Part shown: positions 6,552-15,412 of the stretch, one piece after another
Numbering within the stretch: position 1 is the stretch's first letter
Layout of the letters: each line of letters opens with the position of its first letter
From: a virus
DNA length: 64,000 bases
Reading direction: 5' to 3' (one strand)
IMG/VR virus record: IMGVR_UViG_3300023170_000007
Span: 116,376-180,375 of that record
The notes under the pieces: generated by a model
Told to the model about the DNA's origin: nothing
The model's input: the letters and a program-made list of their open reading frames with translations, nothing else
The model's database searches: none
Translations under genes and position numbers: made by a program

Positions 6552-6977
6552 ATGAGGAAAGGGATAATTGCCGGTAATTTTGACGTGATCCATCCGGGGT
6601 ACGTTCGCTTTTTCAAAGATGCGAAAGAGAACGCATGCGATTGGCTCATAGTCGCTCTTCACGTTGATCCGACAATCGAACGTCCACTTAAGGCAAAGCC
6701 GATACTTTCGGCGGATGAGCGAACAGAGATCTTACTTTCCCTAAAGTACGTAGATGAAGTCTTATATTACAACACTGAGAAAGAGCTTACACAGGTCTTG
6801 TCGAGCGTACCAGACCATGTAAGAGTGATAGGATCAGATTACCTCGGGAAAGAATTCACTGGTAAGTCTCTCGCAGGTGATATTTATTACCATAAGCGCG
6901 ACCACAATTGGTCAACCACGAGGTTCAAGACTGAAATAGCACAGCAATGTATGAGACAGGGTTACATAGACAGATAG
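6552..6977 (+). CDS. cytidylyltransferase-family nucleotidyltransferase
   Basis: 141 residues. GIIAGNFDVIHPGYVRFFKD (about 4-23) is the HxGH-superfamily N-terminus; the usual HxGH is HPGY here, as in some glycerol-3-phosphate cytidylyltransferase or RfaE-C relatives. Later blocks fit the fold: ERTEILLSLKYVDEV, VIGSDYLGKEFTG and WSTTRFK near the C-terminus (an STTR motif). The substrate is unknown; a sugar-phosphate or glycerol-phosphate is likely. AAGGAG precedes the ATG. Confidence 0.85.
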   Translation: MRKGIIAGNFDVIHPGYVRFFKDAKENACDWLIVALHVDPTIERPLKAKPILSADERTEILLSLKYVDEVLYYNTEKELTQVLSSVPDHVRVIGSDYLGKEFTGKSLAGDIYYHKRDHNWSTTRFKTEIAQQCMRQGYIDR

Positions 6978-7264
6978 GCCACCAAGTCTTTTTTGTTATT
7001 TTAAATCTTCTCGATTATCTAACAACTCATACCTTGATCTCGACTGACGGGCAAGAGTTGATGCCTGTCGGTAACGCTGTTATAGAAAATTATGGTCTTA
7101 TCGGGCTCTTGGTATTTAAGCTGTCATTGACATTTTTAGTCATTCTACTGGGTAAGGTATTCAGGTTCAAAGATTCACTGTGGGAACTATTGAACGGCTT
7201 CCTGACAGCGGTCGTTGTTTGGAACAGCACAGGGATATTTCTGTCAATGTTCTTCCCCGTCTAG
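6947..7264 (+). CDS. small multi-pass membrane protein
   Basis: 105 residues with three predicted helices (about 12-30, 50-70, 83-103). The NLLDYLTTH element followed by a loop resembles DUF5658-type membrane proteins, a tentative match. Overlaps the previous gene by 31 bases and meets the minus-strand fibre gene tail to tail with a 4-base overlap. Function unknown. Confidence 0.65.
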   Translation: MYETGLHRQIGHQVFFVILNLLDYLTTHTLISTDGQELMPVGNAVIENYGLIGLLVFKLSLTFLVILLGKVFRFKDSLWELLNGFLTAVVVWNSTGIFLSMFFPV

Positions 7265-9159
7265 GCGGTGGGATCTTCGTACCATTCTTCCATGAATGAT
7301 TCACCGGTGATTTCTTCTAGTCTTCTGATCATTTTTTCCATATTGATTTTTACAACTTTACCAGTTTTGACATTTCTAGAAAAATACTGCCACTCACCTT
7401 CTTCGTTGTGAGGGGATATTTGCGTAACATTGCCTGCTTCGTCTCTTACAAAAACTTCAGCAGAAGAAGCAACGTCTTTGGAGTAAATGTGAGCGTAATT
7501 GGTTACAGTGCTAGGATCACTTGTTGCTTGCATCGCAATTCTGCCATCAATCTCTAAATCTCCTAAAAACCTAGAATTACCTTTTACATCTAGTTCAGCA
7601 CTTGGGTTGCTAGTTCCAATTCCCACACTTCCGGAAGTGTTAAAATGAATAGTACTCGACACATCACTTCCTAGTGTTGCTTCAGACACAATCGATGCAT
7701 CACCACCTAAAGTGCCATGATATCCTCCGACATAATCTTTTATTCCATCTTGACCTGTGGTGTCAATGTGGTCTCCCATTTTCCACCAGTGGACTAAATC
7801 ACTGTATGCAGAGTACTCTTCCATGTTCTTTACATTTCCGTCGTTGTAAAGTTCTTGAACTTCTGTGGGAGTAAGTACGCGATTAAACCTACACACATCT
7901 GCTAATTTACCAGCGAGCGCATTACTTGTTGAGTCGTTAACATCGATGCCGCCTAAAGTTGTTGGTATTGAGGTTTGAGGCATCCCGGAATAGTTCGTTG
8001 AGGTTTGTGTTGTGAAATATATTAGGTTGGGTACGTTCAAATCATTATTGATTGATGATCCACCGCCTCCCTCATAAATACTTCCATTCCCAACTGGATG
8101 TGAGTTCTTATAAACTCTTATTCCGGACGTCGCTTTGCTTCCATCGTAAGTAACACAAAGATGAAACCAAGTATTTTCTGCGTGGAAAAATTTACTATTT
8201 GCAGAGGTTTGGGCTACCGCTATCCTGTTTGATGTACTAAAGGTTCCAACACCGTTTTGATCTGGGTCTGCATATAAAATAATTTGTAGCAGACCGCTTC
8301 CAACCCCAATATAAATTTCGCCATCATTAGGTGAAGTAGACCTTTTTGTATATAACCCACCTGCATGCTTCCCGTTTGTTCCATCGTAGTCTATCTCTTC
8401 TAGATTGACCCACATAGAAATAGTGAATGCTTTGTCAGTGCCCTGGCCAGAACTAAATGAAGTGTCTGTTGTAGCATCAGAAATAGTTACTTCATCAAAC
8501 GGAGAGAGTCCGTCGAGCTGAATTGCCTTCTGGTTTACTAATGAGTCTGATTTTATTTGCACAGACCCAGTGACGCTAAAACTTCCTGTCACAAATGTAT
8601 TACCTTGAAGTTTTGAAGTACCTTCTACATGAAGCACGTCAGTTGGCGTTGACGTTCCAATTCCGACTTTATCGTTCGCACCATCAACATAAAGCATATG
8701 TGTGTTGTTGTCTGACTCAACTCGAAAGTTAACTAGCGAGTCTGATGTTTGGTTAACGACAACCTCTGGAACAGCACCATCCAATCGCAATCCTTCACGG
8801 GAAGTTCCTGCGTCACTTGCTTTAAAAACGATATGTTTGTTTGAGTATAGGTTTTCAATTAGGATATTATTTGATGAATTGATCCCAATCAGAGCTCGAT
8901 CACTATCATCTTCGGTAAATCTAATGAACGTTTCGTCACTCTGTCCTTCAACTCCGTTTATAGTGAGTTTCTCTGACGGAGTCTCGGTACCGATGCCTAC
9001 ATTCCCATGATCGTCGATGATAGCTCTTTCCGAACCGTTCGTTGAGAATCTAATTTTATTTTCATTAGGGTTCTGTTCAACTTCTACCTTCGTGTCTCCA
9101 TCTTTATCTTCTAGGGTGTCCTCAGTGATGGCACCGGCTCTAATTTTGGTAATTGGCAT
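7261..9159 (-). CDS. tail-fibre / receptor-binding-like protein with LamG domain
   Basis: 632 residues on the minus strand. Several GSVGIGTSNPSAELDVKGN-like blocks (near 55, 165 and 520) are the repeat unit of many phage tail fibres and spikes. The middle (about 210-440) reads as a concanavalin/LamG-type carbohydrate-binding domain (FTISMWVNL, GIRVYKNSHPVG, VCRFNRVLTPTEVQELYNDG). The C-terminus is acidic without a clear chaperone domain. A binding role at the virion surface is inferred. RBS AGGAGG (complement of 9167-9172). One of only two large minus-strand genes, with its own promoter region facing the next operon. Confidence 0.8.
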   Translation of the reverse strand: MPITKIRAGAITEDTLEDKDGDTKVEVEQNPNENKIRFSTNGSERAIIDDHGNVGIGTETPSEKLTINGVEGQSDETFIRFTEDDSDRALIGINSSNNILIENLYSNKHIVFKASDAGTSREGLRLDGAVPEVVVNQTSDSLVNFRVESDNNTHMLYVDGANDKVGIGTSTPTDVLHVEGTSKLQGNTFVTGSFSVTGSVQIKSDSLVNQKAIQLDGLSPFDEVTISDATTDTSFSSGQGTDKAFTISMWVNLEEIDYDGTNGKHAGGLYTKRSTSPNDGEIYIGVGSGLLQIILYADPDQNGVGTFSTSNRIAVAQTSANSKFFHAENTWFHLCVTYDGSKATSGIRVYKNSHPVGNGSIYEGGGGSSINNDLNVPNLIYFTTQTSTNYSGMPQTSIPTTLGGIDVNDSTSNALAGKLADVCRFNRVLTPTEVQELYNDGNVKNMEEYSAYSDLVHWWKMGDHIDTTGQDGIKDYVGGYHGTLGGDASIVSEATLGSDVSSTIHFNTSGSVGIGTSNPSAELDVKGNSRFLGDLEIDGRIAMQATSDPSTVTNYAHIYSKDVASSAEVFVRDEAGNVTQISPHNEEGEWQYFSRNVKTGKVVKINMEKMIRRLEEITGESFMEEWYEDPTA

Positions 9160-9199
9160 CTTAAAATCCTCCTGGCTTTAGTGTTTAAATATCTTCAAC

Positions 9200-9232
9200 A
9201 ATCGTGCAAAACTAAACCACGCTTGATATAAT
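9200..9232 (+). promoter_or_regulatory. AATCGTGCA-type promoter
   Basis: AATCGTGCA at 9200-9208, 18-base spacer, TATAAT at 9227-9232; 33 bases before the ATG of the ligase/NMNAT fusion gene. One of 11 well-matched copies in the window. Confidence 0.8.
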
Positions 9233-9265
9233 ACTTACATCATAGGATTAGAAACAGGAGAAAAA

Positions 9266-11203
9266 ATGGGAGCACTTGGCGGCCACATGGCTCATCTTCA
9301 TGAGTCATTAGAACTTACGTTTGATGAACTTTCGACTATTCTTGATAGTGTAGCAAACGCTGACATATCGGCGACTGAAAAGGTTGATGGTCAAAACCTG
9401 TTTTTGACAGTGAAGAGTGACGGGTCTATCAACACTGCCCGTAATGGCGGGGACCTAAAGAAGGGTGGAATGACTCCTAATGAGTTTGCTGCTAAGTGGA
9501 AGGGTCACCCCGCGGAGAGCGCTTTCACTAAGGGGTTCGAGGCAATCTCTCAAGCTATTAAATCCCTTGACCAGTCGACTTTAAATGACTTGTTTGCCAA
9601 TGGGACGAGATACGTTAATATGGAAGTCATGTACCCAGGCAATCCGAACATGATCGTGTATGATGCCGGCAACGTGGTACTTCATAACTTCCAAACGTTC
9701 GATTCTTCTGGCGCTCCCGTCGATGATCCAGACGCCCGCACCGCATTTCAACAGCTTGTTTCTGCTGTCGATGAAGCTGAGTCTGATGTCGATGGTGAAG
9801 CTTGGCTAGTGAAGGGTCCTGTAATCGCCCAGCTGCAGAGGCTAGCAGATGGGACAGCGCTCAAGGAAGTTCAAGCAGCGATCCAGAGGATTGCTTCGCC
9901 AGTGGGGATGTCTGCGACACTTGGGGATCTCGCAGAGTTGCGCTTGAGAGCCACGGCAATTCAGGCCGGTATACCAGAAAATAAGGTCGACCAGATGATG
10001 GACGCTGCGTTCGAGCGTGAGGGCGCTGCGTCTGTTAGGGACATCAAGAAAGGTTTGACGAAAGAACAGCAGGGCGTTGTTTCGAAGTTGGCAACTAAAG
10101 CCAACGCCAGGAAAGCGGTTGGTGCAGCCATGAAGCCGCTTGAATTAGCGATTACTGACTTTGCGATTGAAGTCCTCAGAGGGATGGAGAGCTACTTTGT
10201 TTCTGATACTGATAAGGAATTGGCCCGACAACGGAATGAGCTTTCTAGGGCCATTGACTACCTCGAGGGACTAGCTACATCAGGTGACGAGGAGGTCGGT
10301 AAGATGGTCGACCGCCAGCTTGAGAAGTTGACTGACATCGAGAATCAGATTAATAGTACGATGGAGGGTATCGTCTTTGAATATCCACCTGGATCGGGAG
10401 AACTTAAGAAGCTTACCGGATCATTTGCGATGATGAATCAATTGGTTGGGAGAGCAAAGCGAGCAGGTATGCCTTCTGGTAGTGCGGTCGAGGAATCGTA
10501 TGGTCGAGCTGCGTTCTCTTCTAGTGAATCAGCTTCGATTTACGACTTGATCTTGAATGAGCAAGCCTTCGTCGATAAGGGAAAGAGGGTCGGGTTGATT
10601 CCTGTCTCTGGAAAGCCGTATCACGCAGGACATCATTATCTTGTAGAGCAGGCAGCTGCCGATAATGACGAAGTTGTGCTTTTCGTTTCTACCTCTGATA
10701 GGAAAAGGAAAGGTGAAATGTCTATCTTGGGTGTAGACATGCTTCAAGTCTGGAAGCAAGAGCTAGAGAAGATTATGCCTACAAATGTCCGGGTAGAGTA
10801 CGGAGGATCTCCTGTTCGTAAAGTCTATGACACCATTGGGAAAGCGTGTGAAGCGGGTGACGCTGAGGAAACCTACGTCATCTATTCAGATCCCACAGAC
10901 ACGATGCAGAACTACCCGCAAGTGAATAGAGACAAATACATGCAGCCTATGTGTCGAATGGGACAAGTGGTTTTTGCGGCAGAAGAAGACCCGACAAGGT
11001 TTGAGAGAGGGGAGGGTTCACCAGATGTAAGCGGTACGAAAATGCGCGCCGCCATGGCAGCTGGAGATTTTGAAACCTTTGCAGCTGGTATGCCCGCAGG
11101 GGTTAACTCAAGAAATGTCTGGAGCATCTTGACTCACGATGAACCTTCTCCCACGTCGGAATCCAAGAAGTACTCTCTGGTATCAGCCCTTTACGGAAGT
11201 TAG
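9266..11203 (+). CDS. fusion of a ligase-type nucleotidyltransferase domain and an NMNAT-like domain
   Basis: 645 residues. N-terminal half: motifs of the RNA/DNA ligase covalent nucleotidyltransferase fold in order: I, EKVDGQN (38-44, candidate nucleophile K39); an ARN segment near 59; III, VNMEVMYP (about 116-123); IV, EGIVFEYPP (about 366-374); V, ELKKLTGSFA (about 378-387). C-terminal half (about 440-630): HxGH-superfamily adenylyltransferase with GLIPVSGKPYHAGHH (HxGH near 453) and a late SGTKMR motif near 589. A helical insert separates III and IV. One chain may make and use an adenylylated intermediate or NAD; speculative. RBS AGGAG. Ends near SESKKYSLVSALYGS. Confidence 0.75.
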   Translation: MGALGGHMAHLHESLELTFDELSTILDSVANADISATEKVDGQNLFLTVKSDGSINTARNGGDLKKGGMTPNEFAAKWKGHPAESAFTKGFEAISQAIKSLDQSTLNDLFANGTRYVNMEVMYPGNPNMIVYDAGNVVLHNFQTFDSSGAPVDDPDARTAFQQLVSAVDEAESDVDGEAWLVKGPVIAQLQRLADGTALKEVQAAIQRIASPVGMSATLGDLAELRLRATAIQAGIPENKVDQMMDAAFEREGAASVRDIKKGLTKEQQGVVSKLATKANARKAVGAAMKPLELAITDFAIEVLRGMESYFVSDTDKELARQRNELSRAIDYLEGLATSGDEEVGKMVDRQLEKLTDIENQINSTMEGIVFEYPPGSGELKKLTGSFAMMNQLVGRAKRAGMPSGSAVEESYGRAAFSSSESASIYDLILNEQAFVDKGKRVGLIPVSGKPYHAGHHYLVEQAAADNDEVVLFVSTSDRKRKGEMSILGVDMLQVWKQELEKIMPTNVRVEYGGSPVRKVYDTIGKACEAGDAEETYVIYSDPTDTMQNYPQVNRDKYMQPMCRMGQVVFAAEEDPTRFERGEGSPDVSGTKMRAAMAAGDFETFAAGMPAGVNSRNVWSILTHDEPSPTSESKKYSLVSALYGS

Positions 11204-11267
11204 TGAACAAGCACGGTTATTTTCTTATACTTGTTATGGCTTAAGCCGCAAGCAAAAGGAGAAAAAC

Positions 11268-12275
11268 TTGTTCCGTAAAGCCCTATCTTTTGACGACGTC
11301 TTACTCGTACCGAAGTATTCTGGCGTTCACTCACGTTCTGATATCGATCTCACTCTTGAGATTATGACAGACGAATCCATGAAGCTGCCGGTATTTGCAG
11401 CTCCAATGGATACCATCATGAATGCAGAGATGGCTAGAGTTTTATTCGAAGCTGGAGCTCGCGGTGTTATGCATAGATACTGCAGTATCGAAGAGCAGGT
11501 CGCAGTTGTCAAGGAGGTAACTGATCAGGCTGAAATATTCGCTGCAGTAGGTATAACAGGAGATTATTATGATAGAGCAGGAGCCCTTATCGATGCAGGA
11601 GCTGTTGGGATTTGTGTGGACGTGGCTCATGGACATCACCGATCTGCAATTGATGCTATTCGAAACCTTAGTCGCACTTACAGAAATACTCATATAATGG
11701 CAGGCAACGTTGCCACCCTACGGGCTTTTGATGATTTAGCGGAAGCTGGAGCCAACTCTATCCGTGTTGGTGTCGGAGGTGGTTCCATCTGTAGTACCAG
11801 GATTATGACCGGTCACGGTGTACCGACATTACAGAGTGTTCTGGACTGCGCGTTGTCAGAGTCGGATGCTTTGCTTATCGCTGATGGTGGTATTAAGAAC
11901 ACTGGAGATATGGTGAAAGCGTTGGCTGCAGGTGCTGATGCAGTAATGGTTGGTAGAATGCTGGCTGGAACCACCGAGACCCCTGGACAGGTTATTGTTA
12001 ACCCTGGAGAGAGGCCCACGAAAGTGTACAGGGGTATGGCAAGCCCGGAGGCTCAAGTTGCTTGGAGAGGTCGATATTCATCAAATGAAGGTGTAAGTAG
12101 GACTGTACCACTAAGAGGTTCTGCAAGAGCTGTGCTGTTTGAGATTGATAAGGGAATTCGTAGTGGTATATCTTATTCTGGAGCATTTTCTGTGAGAGAG
12201 CTACAGGCAAGGGCTGAGTTTATTGAGCAGTCTGCTGCTGGAGCTCGCGAGAGTTCGACGCATATTGACAACTAG
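11268..12275 (+). CDS. IMP dehydrogenase / GMP reductase family enzyme without CBS domains
   Basis: 335 residues from a TTG start 7 bases after AGGAG; longer upstream frames would lie inside the preceding gene. TIM-barrel motifs: FDDVLLVPKYS, the active-site Cys loop VGVGGGSICSTRIMTGHGVP (C about residue 180), ADGGIKNTGDMVKALAAGAD, then MLAGTTETPG and YRGMAS. The tail AEFIEQSAAGARESSTH matches IMPDH (SAGLRESH) better than GMP reductase. The regulatory CBS pair of about 120 residues is missing. Likely role: IMP to XMP with NAD+, for GTP/dGTP supply. Confidence 0.88.
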   Translation: MFRKALSFDDVLLVPKYSGVHSRSDIDLTLEIMTDESMKLPVFAAPMDTIMNAEMARVLFEAGARGVMHRYCSIEEQVAVVKEVTDQAEIFAAVGITGDYYDRAGALIDAGAVGICVDVAHGHHRSAIDAIRNLSRTYRNTHIMAGNVATLRAFDDLAEAGANSIRVGVGGGSICSTRIMTGHGVPTLQSVLDCALSESDALLIADGGIKNTGDMVKALAAGADAVMVGRMLAGTTETPGQVIVNPGERPTKVYRGMASPEAQVAWRGRYSSNEGVSRTVPLRGSARAVLFEIDKGIRSGISYSGAFSVRELQARAEFIEQSAAGARESSTHIDN

Positions 12276-12338
12276 GGGATAATAAACCTCGTTAACTCAA
12301 TATTTAGATTTGAACACCAACGTGGAGAAGATTGAGAT

Positions 12339-12791
12339 ATGGCGAGCACAATCAGTACAGCTACTCTACAAGTCCAGATACTTGAAGACATTGAGCTTAA
12401 TGGAGTCAAGAGGGGGTCTAGGGCGTACCACACATTTGCTAATATTAAGCAAATCGATGAGAGAATTCTAACGGTACCTACATATGAGGTAGATATTCTG
12501 CTTCTTAGCTCTTCAGCTGCTGCTGGTACTTATGCTACCAATAGCTTTAAGTACGCGAGGCTTACCAATCTAGATGATACTAATTATGTTTCGATCACCC
12601 TGCTGTCTGGTTCGCAGGGCTCGAAGTCAGTCCAGAAATTGCTTCCTAAGACGAGTATGATGATAACAGACCTTGCTCTATCAGGGTCATCAGCGGGTGT
12701 TTCTTTCGGGTCATTCAACGATATCACAGCTGTAAAGGCTAGCGCTAATTCTGCTAATGTTGATTTGTCGCTTTTTGTGGCTACAACTTAG
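12339..12791 (+). CDS. probable virion protein, unknown
   Basis: 150 residues, Ser/Thr/Ala-rich and beta-rich with no membrane helix. The pattern (ILLLSSSAAAGTY, FKYARLTNLDDTNYVSITLL, VDLSLFVATT) resembles small phage decoration or tail proteins that bind in repeated arrays; no family is named. It stands in a block of probable structural genes. The ATG follows a poorly matched GAGAAGA site. Confidence 0.7.
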   Translation: MASTISTATLQVQILEDIELNGVKRGSRAYHTFANIKQIDERILTVPTYEVDILLLSSSAAAGTYATNSFKYARLTNLDDTNYVSITLLSGSQGSKSVQKLLPKTSMMITDLALSGSSAGVSFGSFNDITAVKASANSANVDLSLFVATT

Positions 12792-12858
12792 TGTCTAACG
12801 AATATAATCCAAGGTGAGATTCATATGAACAGTAACCAAAGAACTGACAGAGGCAAGA

Positions 12859-13146
12859 ATGGTTGATCTTGAATTGAGCTTAAAGGCACTACAAGCGGGT
12901 ATTTTACCTGCCTTCTCCGGTGATGAGGTTGCCAAGCTGCTTGAGACATGTGATCCAGAAGAGGCTCATCGTCTTAAGCGGAGGTTTCGTAAGCTGTGGC
13001 GGAAAGAAATGAAAGCTCAACTTCGTGATTGTTCTTCTGATATTGAGATTAAGCGCACTGCCGCTACATTTTCGACGCCTGCTTCGAAAAGAGCAACTGT
13101 TAAGTTCAAGCTATTAAGCGAGATTTTAGGAAAAAAAGAAGAGTAA
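12859..13146 (+). CDS. small basic protein of unknown function
   Basis: 95 residues, helical, with a Lys/Arg-rich middle (HRLKRRFRKLWRKEMKAQLR). The N-terminus is LELSLKALQAGILPAFSG. Nucleic-acid binding is possible from charge alone. A 13-residue frame at 12825-12866 with a better RBS precedes and overlaps it and might act as a leader peptide. Lies between two probable virion proteins. Confidence 0.65.
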   Translation: MVDLELSLKALQAGILPAFSGDEVAKLLETCDPEEAHRLKRRFRKLWRKEMKAQLRDCSSDIEIKRTAATFSTPASKRATVKFKLLSEILGKKEE

Positions 13147-13153
13147 GAAAGCT

Positions 13154-14701
13154 ATGCCTTATAATAAAAGAAAGCAAAAGTGCACACAGTCAGACGGTGA
13201 CAAAGGAAACTATGTCCTTTCTTATACTGACAAGAAAGGGAAAAAGCACCGTGCCTGTCATACCAGTAAGAAGAACATGCAAGGTCAGATCGCTGCGATA
13301 GAAGCTGAAGCTGACACGTCTGAATCTGACATGCTCGAAGAAATTAGAGCTTTAGTAAGAGAAGAGGTGATGAGGCTTGGGGGATCTTCAGCAGAGGTTG
13401 GTCCAATCAAGCAAGATATGGATCTTATGTCTGTAGCTAAGGATATGTTGGAAGCAGGCGACTCTGAAGGACTTGAGGATCTAGTTGACCTTAACAACGC
13501 TATCTATACTTCTATCGATAAGCGGGACGCTTGGGAGTCTATTGGCGAACAGCTATTAACCGCTTGGGGCTTTGACGCTCCAGCTCAAGGTAAGAAGGCT
13601 GCTGCTGCTTCCGAGGGTGGTAGCGACGGCTCTGTCGCGACTTTTTGGGACGTGAGAAAAGAAGGTGTGCTATATTCTGTGAAGACGAGTTTTAAGACTC
13701 CAACGAAGCCGACTAACTACAAGCAAGCAACTCAAAGCTCCAATATAAAGTTGTCAGCACTTTTTTCTGCAATAAAAGAAAATCCGCCAGGAACAAAGCT
13801 GGGAAATATTGGCTGTATTTACTCTGAGGAAGAAAACTCTCGTGTTATTGGGTGGGGAAACGTGACAGCACCAATATCGTCTGACGATCTTAGTCAAAAA
13901 ATAAGGAGCATCATCCAGAAAAATGTTGCCCCTGAAAATGTTGAAATCATTTTAAGCTCGTACGATTCTTTAGTGGGAACTGCTACTGGCAAAAAAATGT
14001 CTAAAGACGAGACAGTTACAACAAAGCTTATCATTCGTGCACTCTCTTCAGCCGGACTATCGACCTCAGATGGAAGGCTTACAGGTAAGGCTGAACAATT
14101 TTTAGGCAGCTACTCTGAAGGAACACCGATAGCATCTCTCGCTGTTTATGAACCGTCATATTTCTTTAAGGAGACGATGGGTAAATTAGGTGACGTTGAT
14201 GATAACCAATTGTCTCTCTTTGATTTGCCAAAGGCAGATAAAGAATTTGCTTCTGACGGAGAAAGAAATGACGTTGTTAAGAGGCTTGGGACGCTAGCAA
14301 GAGGAATGTCTACGACACAGCTTGACAAGCTATTGTCAGCAGCCAGAGAAATTATGAATGAGTCATTAATACGTGAGTACATTAGTGAGGCCACACTAAT
14401 CAATGAAGAGTTAACGGGCTCTGATAAGTCTGAAATCAAGCGGATGATAAAGAAAGAGATCGAAGGTGCCACCAACCGTAAAGAGATCGATAAGGCTTTT
14501 AAGAAAGCTTTCGATTCAGAGCTCAAGAAATCCCTTAGCTCAAAGTCTGTTGTAGACGAGATCCAGAAAGAAGTTGAGAAGAGCATGGGCTCATCTGCGA
14601 ACCGAGAAGTGGTGGTCCGGATTTGCAAAGACGTTTTAGTCAAGCTGTACAGAGAGCTTAGTTTCTCGTATAAGCCAGTTATTGACAGAATGAAAGTGTA
14701 A
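13154..14701 (+). CDS. large probable virion-associated protein, possible nuclease-like segment
   Basis: 515 residues. N-terminus (1-50) is a basic Cys-containing module (KCTQSDGDKGNYVLSYTDKK, RACHTSKKN) followed by an acidic linker with LEEIRALVREEVMRLG, which resembles the helical tag of the proteins at 24.7-29 kb. The middle (about 150-300) contains FWDVRKEGVLYSVKTSF, a D-x(n)-SxK pattern reminiscent of PD-(D/E)XK folds, but catalytic residues are not convincing. The C-terminal ~120 residues are helical and charged (EIKRMIKKEIEGATNRKEID). Head or injected protein is a reasonable inference. Confidence 0.65.
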   Translation: MPYNKRKQKCTQSDGDKGNYVLSYTDKKGKKHRACHTSKKNMQGQIAAIEAEADTSESDMLEEIRALVREEVMRLGGSSAEVGPIKQDMDLMSVAKDMLEAGDSEGLEDLVDLNNAIYTSIDKRDAWESIGEQLLTAWGFDAPAQGKKAAAASEGGSDGSVATFWDVRKEGVLYSVKTSFKTPTKPTNYKQATQSSNIKLSALFSAIKENPPGTKLGNIGCIYSEEENSRVIGWGNVTAPISSDDLSQKIRSIIQKNVAPENVEIILSSYDSLVGTATGKKMSKDETVTTKLIIRALSSAGLSTSDGRLTGKAEQFLGSYSEGTPIASLAVYEPSYFFKETMGKLGDVDDNQLSLFDLPKADKEFASDGERNDVVKRLGTLARGMSTTQLDKLLSAAREIMNESLIREYISEATLINEELTGSDKSEIKRMIKKEIEGATNRKEIDKAFKKAFDSELKKSLSSKSVVDEIQKEVEKSMGSSANREVVVRICKDVLVKLYRELSFSYKPVIDRMKV

Positions 14702-14724
14702 ACTATTTCTTCGTCTGCTATAAT
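14696..14724 (+). promoter_or_regulatory. GTGTAA-N17-TATAAT promoter
   Basis: GTGTAA at 14696-14701 overlaps the stop of the upstream gene; 17-base spacer; TATAAT at 14719-14724. Transcription would start near 14731, which favours the ATG at 14761 for the next gene. Confidence 0.65.
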
Positions 14725-14760
14725 CTCTGTATGTATGGCAGAATCCCAAATGAAGAGAAG

Positions 14761-14949
14761 ATGTTTGAGCCAGGTGATACTTTCTTGTATCAGGGTTCTC
14801 AAGTGACAGTAGATCGTCTTATACCCCACACGGTATACTACGAACATCGCCCCATCGCTAGCTACCAAGCTTATTATTACGTCGTGACGTTACCTGATGG
14901 TTCTTCAAGGTCGCTGAGCTTGCAAGACATCAAGCCGGAGGAGCAGTGA
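14761..14949 (+). CDS. small SH3/KOW-like protein
   Basis: 62 residues beginning MFEPGDTFLYQGSQVTVDRL: the (x)xGDxV opening shared by about twenty tiny proteins here, expected to form a small SH3/KOW-like barrel. Ends in YVVTLPDGSSRSLSLQDIKP. An in-frame ATG at 14731 would lie at the transcription start, so 14761 is preferred. Overlaps the next gene. Confidence 0.7.
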   Translation: MFEPGDTFLYQGSQVTVDRLIPHTVYYEHRPIASYQAYYYVVTLPDGSSRSLSLQDIKPEEQ

Positions 14950-15176
14950 GTGAATCCTACAAAATTGGCGAAGTTGTGTATGTGACTCAATACTACGACG
15001 ACATGATAGTCAAGGAAAGGTCTATCGGCTTGATAACTGACATAGATAGATATTCTTGGCTGAATGTCCACGGGGGTAAGACGGAGTTTGAGATTTACAA
15101 AATACTAGACTCTAGAACTAACACAACCGTGACAGCTGAGAAATTTGCAATTAGCAAGCTCGAGGAGTATGTGTAA
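14946..15176 (+). CDS. small SH3/KOW-like protein
   Basis: 76 residues starting at GTG in the GTGA overlap with the previous stop. ESYKIGEVVYVTQYYDD opens like the other barrel proteins; the rest alternates beta strands (SIGLITDIDRYSWLNVHGG). Tandem with another member. Function unknown. Confidence 0.7.
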   Translation: MSESYKIGEVVYVTQYYDDMIVKERSIGLITDIDRYSWLNVHGGKTEFEIYKILDSRTNTTVTAEKFAISKLEEYV

Positions 15177-15412
15177 TGAGAGATTTCCTAATAAGCGCAG
15201 TTTCTTTTGCAATTATCGCAACAATTCTCTGGGGCTCTTTTTTACTGCTTTGTGTGGTGATCGACTTTTTATCTGGAATGGGCATATCTGCTGGCTTTTT
15301 GTGGTTTACGTCTGGTCTAGCTGTGGCTTACTGTAAGCCTGCCGCGGCCCTGCTAAAGTTGTGTGAGTCAGTTTATATTAAGGTTCACGATATATTCTGG
15401 AGACTTGATTGA
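15176..15412 (+). CDS. small membrane protein
   Basis: 78 residues with two predicted helices: FLISAVSFAIIATILWGSFL and a second around GMGISAGFLWFTSGLAVAY. The C-terminal ~25 residues are polar. Starts in the TAATG overlap with the preceding gene. No family recognised; holin-like topology is possible but nothing specific supports it. Confidence 0.65.
   Translation: MRDFLISAVSFAIIATILWGSFLLLCVVIDFLSGMGISAGFLWFTSGLAVAYCKPAAALLKLCESVYIKVHDIFWRLD

Noticed and set aside
14146-14868. 240-codon minus-strand frame
   Set aside because: It is antisense to the 3' part of the 515-residue protein and crosses the promoter at 14696; no support.
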